Assembly: GCA_032622095.1 (NCBI GenBank)
Contig: CP136061.1
Span: 220,753,148-220,817,147 of the forward strand
Length of the DNA stretch: 64,000 nucleotides
Direction of reading: 5' to 3'
Origin: Siphonodentalium dalli
Taxonomy: Eukaryota > Mollusca > Scaphopoda > Gadilida > Siphonodentaliidae
The notes below the pieces were generated by a model. It saw nothing but the letters and a program-made list of their open reading frames with translations, was not told where the DNA came from and searched no databases. Below are positions 46,088 through 58,000 of this stretch, in pieces. The first letter of the stretch is position 1. Every line of letters starts with the position of its first letter. Made by a program: the position numbers and the translations under genes.

Positions 46088-49000
46088 GTTAGTATACGAC
46101 AATGTTGACAAATGCGAGGGTGTAACTTTTTTTTTGGTACGCAAGATTTATGCCATGTTCAGGTGGTATACGCGGGGTTCACTCGGTCATCACCAAGCCT
46201 GAGTTTAGTGTGCCTGTCATTGCAGAATGAGGTCCACATAGGGTGAATTTAGTGACGCTATCCCGTATAGCAGGATAGCATAACTAAATTCACCCTCTGT
46301 GGACCCCCATTCTGCATGTCCTCATCTGCTATGGGAGACAGACTCGGATTGAAGTTCCCAAATGGTGAATATTGTGATGTACAGCCATTGGGAACCTCGA
46401 TTATGCAATGTGTCGTCAGCCAATTTGTGGATATAGAGAAACTAAACTAAAAAAAGAAATAGAATCTATGTGAAAACGTTTCTATAGAATTTCGATATTA
46501 AAGAAACTTTGCAGAGAAGATGAGGCCTAAGCAGAATGAGGTCCCCAGAGGGTGAATTTAGTGATGCTAGTCCGCTATGCGGGATAGCGTCACTAAATTT
46601 ACCCTCTGGTGACCTCATTCTGCAAATGACACGCACACTAAATTCAGGCTTGGTCATCACCGTGTCGGAAAATAAAGTAATATGTAGCTATTAGGACCCT
46701 TTCACATATAGAGAAATGTCGGAATCCCAGTAAATGCTTGGTTCCACAATATAGTGGATGCCACCAATTACTATTAGGATACGGAATCCCACTAAGAGTT
46801 CATGGGAATTTTGAAATCCCTGTGGAATTCTGGAACCCCAGTTTGGATTCCACATAATGTCACGAATTGCGATTGGGATATCGAAATCCCAATGGAAATT
46901 CCGGGCTATTTTGGAATCCCGATGGATTTTCGGAATCCCAGTTGAGATTACAAAATCCCACTGGGTGTCGCTAATTGTGCTTAGAATATCGAAATCCCAC
47001 TACAAATTCAGTGAAATTTTGGAATCCCAGCAGAATTTTGGAATCTCAGTTGAGATCCCATAATTTCCAGTGGATTTCCCAATGCGATTGGGTGGGATAC
47101 CGAAATTCCACTGAGATTTCAGGGGAATTTTGGAATCCCGGCGGACGTTTTGAATCCCGGTGGACTTTTTGAATCCCGGCGGACCTTTTTGAATCCCGGG
47201 GGAATTTTGAAATCCCAATTGGGATTCCACAATCCCAGTGGATATTTATCGCCAAAATCAAAGGATACACACCCACAAGAAAGCGCATGATCTTTTGAAT
47301 ACCTCTTGTTGTTTTTTTTTTTTGGGGGGGGGGGGGGGGGTATCGTCATTTCAGCCACCATTTCAGCCGCAAAGCCATATCATGACTTTTTGGGGGCGGA
47401 GGAACGACCGAAGAGAGGGATAATTTCATCGGAAAATCACTCCACGGTACGTACAAACTACCGGCCCCGGGAAGCAATTGACATACTCGCCAGGTTAATT
47501 ACTTCCCCTTTATATACGTGAATCACAAATTCGCGATTTGACGGACTAATTTGGCTTAATGTGCCATGCACCTTCCCAACTGAACCACCACGATCCCATC
47601 TCTTATTGGAAGTGCTTGTTTTCAGGGTGTTACGGCCAATATAATCCGAAGAATGCACAGAATCTAATGAAGAGTCTTCTTACAGACTACGAGAAAAGGG
47701 TCAGGCCAGATGAGTTGGTTGTAATTGTCACAACCCTTTTACCACTGTCATTGAACTCTGTGGTAAGACTTTGCTTACATTATATGAACACTAAATTTGT
47801 CTCAGAACATACAGAGTCAGACAACAGTCAGATTTAAGTTCGGAAGAAAGTATCACATATTTCCAATTTCTGTCACAGGTAAAGTGTTATTTATTATATA
47901 TAATATACGTATAGTTGTTTTTAGCTTCTGATGTGAAGTTTGAGCCATTTTTTCTCTATTAAAAAAATTATCTAAAGTTGAACCGGAGTCCATATTGGAG
48001 TGGTTTGGTTAACCCTTTACCCAACAAACCGGCCAAAACCGGCCAAATAAAGCTTCAACAGCCTAAAATATCTTCGGTCTGTCTCAATAAAACCATACAA
48101 ATATGGATATCATTGGAACCGGATCATTGACCACATTGTGATCATTACAGTTATGCCCTGTGCCAATGCATTCTCTTATATATGCGAGGCGACCATAGGT
48201 CGCCTCGCATATATAAGAGAATGCATTGGCCTAAAAAAATCTTTTTTTAACACTTTTTACCATTTTTTCTTACATTCTTTAACAATTTTATAATTTTTAA
48301 TGTGTTAAGCCAATGCATTCTCTTATATATGCGAGGCGACCTATGATCGACTCGCACATATAAGAGAATGCATTGGCACAGGGCCCTTCTGTTGGGTAAA
48401 GGGTTAAGCCTTAAATAAGTTAGCCTTTCAAATTAATGCATCTCCTCCCGTGTCAGTTAAATAAGGCTGAAATGGTCACTATCACCCGCTTTTGTTCAGT
48501 TGGATAACCAGCTTATTTTATTTTTTCAGTTGGGTTCCCAGCTTTTATAAAATATACATTTGGGTACCCAGCTTTATGAAATCTCACACAGAACTTGAAT
48601 TAATTAGTTGTTGCCGTTGTTTTTGAAATGAGCCTGTTAAATCTGTGAATATTTGTTTATATATGATATATATTCGTCATAATACTTGAAAATAATAGCG
48701 GAGAAGAATTGTAGGCATATAGGGCATAGGTTAAGCAGACTGCTTTCATAAAGCTGGGTACCCAAATGTAAATTTTATAAAAGCTGGGTACCCAACTGAA
48801 AATGAAAAAGCTGAGTGCCCAACTGAAAATAAAAAAAGCTGGGTACCCAAACTGAACGAAACGGGATGACAGTGACCATTTCAGCTTAAATAAGTGCTGA
48901 ACTAAAGAGTTTACTGATATTTCAGGACATGAAGGAGCAGGTTGTAACAACGAGTGCCTTTTTCAACCTGGTGAGTACATATAGCATATACATTTAAAGC

Positions 49001-52000
49001 GACAACACTCATTAAACATCCAATTGGGTGAAGTGGATAGTGGTTCGATGGATACACGAACTACAAATATATGCCCGATAAGATTTATTAAAATGATAGA
49101 ACTCATTATTACACAACACATAATGATGAAGGGCGTTCACTGTTAGACTTTGCATTCAAGTGTTCACCAATGCTTACAATTTTATACGCTGCCAAGGGGA
49201 ACCTGTTCAAAAGTTAGGTCATGTCAGCCATAATAAGATCGTATCTTTGTATTTCTACTTGAACACAATGTTCGGGTCTGATATTTCACTTCTAAAAATA
49301 AAATGGATATTAATTAATATTAATATTAACTTTTGCGGACAGGTGTCCTCGATTCATATTATTTTATACCCCGGATTCTGTACAAAACTCGATATAAAGT
49401 GATACCCTATCTCTAACTGCAGCAATGGAAAGATTCAAGACTGTCTTGGAACGAGACGGGAAACTACTCAGATATAAAGTATCTATTCACCGACGACACA
49501 ACCGTCTGGAGACCAGCGATAACCGTCAGCAACGAGTAAGTTCAACAACACTGGCTCATGTACAAAAAATTATATTTATCCACCGCTCACTACGTTTATT
49601 GACTACATAAAGCCTGTCTAATAAACGTTATAGACCTTGAGCTACCATGTGGCCACCCCCCCCCCCCCCCCCTGTGCGGATTTTAGCCGACTATGTTTTT
49701 CCGATAGAGGGATGTATTTCACACATTTATCTGCTTGTTTGCCACTCGGGCGTGGGGGATTTTTCATTTTATAGCGATTTTTATAAAACTACTGTGATTT
49801 TTTGTGATAAAATCCTTATTGGGGGTAGGGGAAATATTTCTCTCAAAATTAATACTAAAACTGTATGTATCTTCTCAAACTCAGTTTCATTCGAACTGAA
49901 TATAACAAGTGTCTGCGTAGATAGCATCACATGGGCACCTGACTCGATATTTTTCTTAAAGTGACACCGATGATATGATTTTTCGTTTATTTTGAAGATA
50001 TATCTGAAAAAGTACAGTGTGTGAACTTACGCATGCATAACGTGATTAAACTATGAACAATACCGATGTTTTCATTATTTTCCACGAGAACATAGACCAG
50101 GGCAGTTTTCTATAACATTCTACGAGCACATGGATGCATATAGGTAGTCAATGTTCACATGTTTCGAGGCCATTGAATCCAAGATGGCCGCCAAAATTGA
50201 ATATCTGACTTGATAAATTTTAATTCGCAATCACTCGGGCAGTTTATGAGATATTAAGTCGTGCGATATGTTATTCTATTGATAGTTGAGTAGTCCTTAT
50301 TGAGAGGTATAAATAAATTTCATATATTCAAAATGGCCGCGAAAAATGGCCACCGGAAGTAGAAAATATGACTATTTTTCTCTCATATCTTCTTGATCAG
50401 TTTCTGCTGTTTGGAACTGGTTGACGATTGTGACATTTTTTTTTATAGTTTTATATTAACTAATCATTGGGATAATGAAAAAAGCAATTATTGGGGTCCT
50501 AGCCCCCTCCGTTCCCTCAAAAGTTTGATTTTACAGAATGTGGTATAAAATTTCACCAAAAAATCACAATTGGGTTTCTGTTAAAATTTCAACAAACAAT
50601 GAGCACAACTGTGGAATGTAAGTGAGGAATACCATTATACATGAATACTCCAATTCATAGGAACAAAAGTTGTTACTTTGGATCCAAATGGCCACCAAAA
50701 TGGCCGCCAAAATATGGAAAATGGTAGATATTGCCCCAGTATGTCATGGAATCGCTTACAATTTGTGGTTGATGAATGAAATTGGCTATTCTGCCTTCTA
50801 TACATTGAATACTAACATTGTTACTAACTATTGTAACAAAGACATTACCAGAAATATTGGATTTCACTCTCACAAACGTGACATAATTATCGGCAAAAAA
50901 TCTCTTCTCATGTTTGAACCATTTTTTGCAAGTAAACTAGCTGTAACTATCTTTGGCATGAGAGGTGTTTATTGTTTTTATCTATCTTAAATGTGTCACA
51001 ATAAGGTGTTTAATGACCAAATTACTCAAGGTGGCTTCCAAAATGGCAACTAAATTGGGTAAAAAGTTGATTTACACATATATCCGGAACATAATTATCT
51101 GCTGTTCCGAAAAGGTAGCAAAGTGTGACAAACTTTGTTATTATACACTTTAGTTAATCGACTGACAACTACATTTTATATTCTGGTTAGCACTGTACAT
51201 TATGAGGCACGATCATTTAATTTTAAAATGTGCAGTGTACAATTGTGCCGAAAACGTCTTTTGGGATTCTGGCCAAGTTTTTGAAAATAAATGGGCAGAA
51301 CTTTGAAACGGAACTGAGAGGGACCATCCGACCATAATATGTGGCTACTCTTGCCCATTAGCATAAACATTTGTCAGGAAAATCGTTTAACATTTCCTCC
51401 ATCGTGCATACACGCCACCAAGGAGGACTCTCTGGTGTGATCTCTATATCAAGTAACATATCATTGAGTTATTGTGGAAAGCGATAGCCACCCAATGTAC
51501 ACATGTACAGCCCACCAGGGCCATACAGTCACTCCAAATACAAATAAACAACACACATATGACAATATAGTCGCTCGCTTTATAAACATACACATCACCC
51601 ATAACCACACAGCCATACTTGTGTATATCCCTGCACACCACACATGACCATACATCTGTCAATAACAATTTAATGCATGCACACCAGGTATACCTCCTAC
51701 AACTGACCAATGAATGTATCGTCACTATATGTATACATATTCACCACATTCTTGATCACACAGTCAATCATTGTATACCTATTGACCTCACCATTGGCCA
51801 TAAAGTCAATCCATGTGTACCTATGTTCCACACCCATGGCCAAATAGCCACTCAATGTATACATATACACCCCACCCATGAACATTGCATCGCTCCATGT
51901 ATACATATGCACCTCACCAATGGTCATATAACCCCACTTGTGTATACCCATACACCCCACACAGTCATGGGTCAACATACATGTACACCATGTAAACTGT

Positions 52001-55000
52001 TACACCTGACCCATGACCATATAGCCACTCCCTGTATTCACCACATTCATGATCATACAGTCACTACAGGTACACATATTCACCTCACCATTGGTCATAC
52101 GGTCAATCCCTGCATATCTACTCGCCACGCCAATTGCGAAATAGCCACTCAAGATAAGCATATACACCCCACGCATAACCATAGAGTGACTCCAGGTATA
52201 CATATGCACCTCAGCAATGGTCATATAGTCACAGTGCTATACATATATACCCCTCGCCCAATGACCATACAACCACTTGGCGTATACCCGTACACATAAC
52301 ATATGACAATGAGTCACCATACATGCACACCGGGTATACTCCTACACCTGACCCATTTCACTCCGTGTATACATATTCACCACATTGGTGATCACACGGT
52401 CACTCCTTGTACACCTATTCATTTCATTAATTGCCACACAGTCACTCCCTGTATACCTATTCGCCATATCCATGGTCATATAGCCACCCGGTATATACAT
52501 ATGCAACACAAACATGCCCATAGAGTCACTCCAGGTGTACATATACACATCAACAATGACAATAAAGTCCTTCCAGCTGTACCAATACTTCTCACACAAG
52601 ATCAATTATACATTCCAGACTTTTATATACACCCCACACATGGCAATTCAGTCACTCGCTGTGTACTCATACACGTCATCCATGATAATACAGTTACTCC
52701 CTGTTTACCTATACATCCACCGATGACAATATACATCCACGACATATATAAATATACATCCCACCCATTACCACCACGGCACCCCCTATATACCTACACG
52801 CTCGCCAACGACCACCCAGATATACTCAGGCATGTATATTCATGACCGTGCTGTCAGTCCATGTACACCTATACACATTACACATATTCATCCAACCACT
52901 CCCTAGTTATCCATATACCCCACCCATGATCGCATAGACACCAGATGTATACATGGTCACCCACATGTGGCAATACAGCCACGAAATATACACCTATACA
53001 TCCCACCCATGACCATAGTCACTCCATATATACATAAACAACACATATATGACATTGTAGCTACTCCCGTTATATCCGCACACAATATCATTGTCCGTAC
53101 AGCCACATCGTGTTACCCGTACATCCACACATAACCATACAACCATACAGTCACTCCATGTAAACATATTCAGCTCACACATTACCATACGGCCACTACT
53201 TGTATACATATACATCTCACAATGGACATCCCACTCACGATCATATAGACATGCCTTGTATATCTGTTCACATCATTCATGATCATAAAATAACTCCATG
53301 TATACCTATTCACCTCACCTATGACCATGCAGTAACTCACGGGCTACCATATTGACCTCCCTCTTATATCGAGGTGAGCAATTTTATCCTAATGAGTCAA
53401 AATAGCCAGAATAGTCACCACAGATTATGGTTCATCTTCAGACAATAATGTTCCGGATATATGTGAACAATGAACTTTTTACCCAAGTTGGTTGCCATTT
53501 TGGAAGTCATCTTGAGTAATTTTCTCTATAATGACCTTAGTGTGACACATTTACATTAGACCAAAACGATAAACACCGTTCATATCAAAGTTAGTTACAG
53601 TTTACTTTTAATAAAAATGATCAAAACATGAAAAGTGAATTTTTGCCGATATTTATGTCAAGTGTGTGGGAGTAAAATCCAATATTTCTGGTAATGTCAG
53701 GGGTTACAATACTAAAACTTAACCAAGGTGAATCAGACATGTTAGTTTTCAATGGATATAAGGCAGAATAGCCAATTTACTTCACCAACCACAGATTGTA
53801 AGCGATTGCAGTGAACGCTGGGGCAATATATTTACAATATTTACAATTTTCCATATTTTGGCGGCCATTTTGATCCAAAGTAACAATTTTGGTTCCAATG
53901 ACTTGGAATATTTACGGGTAATGTTATGTCTCACTTACATAACACAGTTCTGCTCATTCCTTGTTGAAATGTGACTAGAATCCCAATTGTGATTTTTTTG
54001 GTGAAAATTTTATACCGCTTCCTGTAAAGTCAATTTTTTGAGGGATCGGAAGGGCCTAGGACCCAAATAATTTCTTATTTCATTGCCCCAATGATCAGTT
54101 AATATAAACAATACAAAATAAAGTCACAATTCTCAATCAGTTCTAAACAGCAGAAACTGATATAGAAGATATTAGTGAAAAAGTGTCACATTTACCACTT
54201 CCGGTGGCCATTTTGGCGGCCTTTTTAAATATATGAAATTTATTCCTACAAATAAATAAGGAGTACTCAATTATCAATATAATGGCATATCGCACGACGT
54301 AATACCTCATAAACTTCCTGATTAATTGCGAATGGAAATTTACCTGGTTAGATATTCAACGTTGGCGGCCATCTTGGATTCAAAGACCGATAACTCTATA
54401 AAGCCCCCATCGCCAGATGGCAAACAACCGGCAAATTGAAGGACTGATATAGTTCTACAAAGATATCATAACCACAAAAAATCCGCATAGGGGGGAGGGG
54501 GTCTACATGCAGCTCAAGCTCTATTACGTTTATTACGTCAATGTAGCTTTATTAGGTTAACGTAGCTTTATTAGGACGTCAACCGGCCTTAATGACGTCA
54601 TTGTGATTTCAGAACGTTTTTATCGTGTATAATTCACTAAAATAATTCGTAAAATGATATATGTTTTAGCTCTAAAACATCTATAAATCCCCAGAACAAG
54701 GTCAGCTTATAATAAATGTAAAGATGCCAACGAACTATTTCGCTCTAAGATGCACTCCGGTTTTCCCACGTCATGAATGCTAATTGGTTTGCTTGACCTA
54801 ATAAATGTAATGGCGTCATCGAAGTAACGAATGTAAAACTGACGAAAATGACAGATTTACTTCACAAAAGGCAAGTTTTGTGCAATTGATAAATAAAATA
54901 TGTACCTAATGTCGTCGTTAAAGACACGGTTGGCCTTGGCGGTGGGTATCCTGTGAAAATATCTCCACCCGTCAAAAACCGTCACAAACAAAAAGAACAT

Positions 55001-58000
55001 CAAAATGTAGATAGACTTTGTCGTATACAAATAAGAAATATCGCATAAACAGTATGTTATGGTCATATGTTTGACCATTGTTATGTAAACAAAAGCATAA
55101 AAAGTAACTTTTCTGGTGTTTGTTTATATTATGATGGTAAACACAAAGAGCGTTCTTTGTTGGTGAATACCTGATATGGAACTAATAAAGAGCGTTTATG
55201 CCATTTGTGTGTGATTAGCCAGTAGCATTGTGCTGTCTTCTGTAACATAATCAGGCTCTTGCTTGTGTAAAATATAGTAGGTCTTTATGATAACACGCTG
55301 TGTACGCGATGGTCATGGTATATATGAACGGAACTGTATGCGTTTTAATGTTTTTCTGTTTACGGTGTTTGGAACAAATATGAATATTTTCGACAATTAA
55401 TGCCGCACGTGCCTTTAAACTGTTTATGTCCGCTCGGTGGAATTGGCATCTATTGGACTCGGCAGAGCCTCGCCCAATAGATGCTCAAATCCCCCTCACG
55501 GACATAAAGGAATCAGGGAGCTAAATGTGTTCTAGAGTCGGGGAGCGAGTACACCGTGGAATGATAAAGGTGAAGGTAACTGAAGAATGACCTTCACCGG
55601 ATACATGCGACACGTTATTAAAGGATGACATCGCGTTTATTTGATTTGCACATCATATCTAAATAATTTAAACTGGTGAATGAATGGGGGAATGGATTTT
55701 TGTGAGCGGGAAATTTATTTAACTAGCTGCTGTAGTTCTGGGTTTTTCCAGATCAAATTTGGCAGTGGGATAGCCCTGTCGTACACTTGGGGATTTATTT
55801 TAAAAAGTAAACACATTACCTATGATTTTTCTTACATTTTCGTGATCAACTGGTGTCAATCTAGCTAGGTAAACATCACTGGTATGGCCTGCAGGCCGAA
55901 ACGTTAACACTGTCGCCTATGGGAAACCATTTAGTTCAGTGATTCCTAAACAACTTAAGCGACGACACCAGCTACATATTCTATATCTATAGTGCCTGTG
56001 TTTATGTCGCGGAGAACGTTCCTCTGTAATTTCCTAATCTTGTAAAGCGAGACTTGAGTACTCGAACAATTTCATGTATTTCTTATATATATAATATGTA
56101 GCTAGTGTCGTCGCTTAAACTGTTTATGTCCGTGAGGGGGATTTGAGCATCTATTGGTTGAGGCTCTGCCGAGTCCAATAGATGCCAAATCCACCGAGCG
56201 GACATAAACAGTTTAAGGGACAACATTAGCTACATATTTTATTTATCCATCGCACAAAACTTGCCTTTTGTGAAGTAAATCTGTCATTTTCCTTAGTTTT
56301 ACATTCGTTAAGTACATTTATTAAGTCAAACGAACTAATTATCATTCATGACGTGCAAAAACCGAAGTGCAGCTTAGAGCGAAATAGTTTGTTGGGTTTT
56401 TTTTAATAGTTATTCTAAGCGGGCCTTTAGCTAATAGTTTATAGCTGTTTTAGAGCGAAAACACATATCCGATTACGAATTTTGTATCAATTGCGTTGAA
56501 TTATGGACGATAAAAAGTAGTACTATATAACCTAATAAAGATAGTTTGACCTAATAAAGCTACTTTGACGTAATAAACGTAACGTTTATTAGGCAGGCTT
56601 TATGTAGGCAATCGAGGTAGTGAGCGGTGGATAAAAATGTTTATTAGAATTTAACAATGGTCGATCACTCTTTATTTATACATCGACGAGAAATGATTTA
56701 TGTGATCTTCTCGGCGAGCAATTTTAACTGTGATTCATTTCAGCAGCGAGCTGCTCGGTTTTTTGTGGAGCTCCGTGGTCCAGTGGTTAGCTTGTCGGAC
56801 TTGTATTCGCTGTAAACACATCGATATGGGTCATTGAGTCTCCACACAGCAGTGGCTTGGCCGCTTTGAGCGACGTGCAATTGTCGGATTGCTCGCTGTT
56901 TCAAAACCCGCGCCAAGTTGTGACCCTTGAGCAAGGTCGCTTGTAATGTGTCGGCTACGCATCACTCATTCGTTAAACGAGTACCAGTCAGCTTGTCATA
57001 TATACTGATGAGTATCAGAGCATGTTCTGATCGAAATAGGGCAGCGCATGCAATGGATGCAGGCGGTTCATTGGTTGGCTTGTGCAAATGACTGGGGTAA
57101 TCATGATTGTACCAAGACTTAGTGTGTTAGAGCAAGTAATTGGTTAATCGCTATATAAAACTGGTCATTATTATACTTCCATGTGTTAACATGGAAGTAT
57201 ATTGTAATTCTTCTGGCTTTTATTATTTTTTTTCTTATTATTATTCCAATAACACCCCTTAATCTCGAGAACGACTGATCCGATTCACTTGCGGTTTTTT
57301 TCTTCAGTGTAAAACCTTGGAAGATCTCGCTAAATGGCCTATTGAGAATTTCGTCCGACCTTGACCTTCGGAGTTATCGCCATTTTGTTGATACTTGGGG
57401 GGTTTTCGCTACACAAAAGTAACTTGCAAAATCGATGTTTGAATTCTTATATCGTCGAAACGGCTTGACCGATTGATTTGAAATTTGGTACCTGCATAGC
57501 CATGGAGTATAGGAAGTCGATGTACTAATAGGGAATTTCGTCTGACCTTGACCTCTGGAAACAACGCTCTTTGTCTGTTTTATTGTTGTTCCAGTATCTC
57601 CTCCGAAACGGCTTGAGATATCGAGTTCGGACCTTTTTCATTATTTGTGCATTTATGTGTGTTATGTACCGCCGAAAAATGATAGGGTTCTCACTTCCGG
57701 TTTAAAAGTTCGCTACTGGTCGAAGGGTAAAACAACGCTCTTTATATTAAATCCAGAAGGGCTTGAGATATCGAGTTGGGACCTTTTGCATGATGTGCAG
57801 CAAACTCTGCGCTCTCTAACGATATATATAGTTAACGGATTTCACTTCCGGTTTGGGAGAACGGACGTGTGGGTATGTATCTCAAAAACTATTTTGGCGC
57901 AGATTTTAATGAAATTTGGTGGACATCATCACTAGCTGCCGCTGATCACTATGCCACTTGAATTTTTAAAATTAAACTTCTAGAGTTATGGTTGCTTGAA

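Noticed and set aside
46857-47361. Repetitive open frames on both strands
   Set aside because: They are products of the GGAATCCC array.
51619-52845. His/Thr/Pro-rich proteins of 226 and 180 codons
   Set aside because: They follow the 41-42 bp tandem array exactly and have no splice or start context; the reverse strand is equally open.
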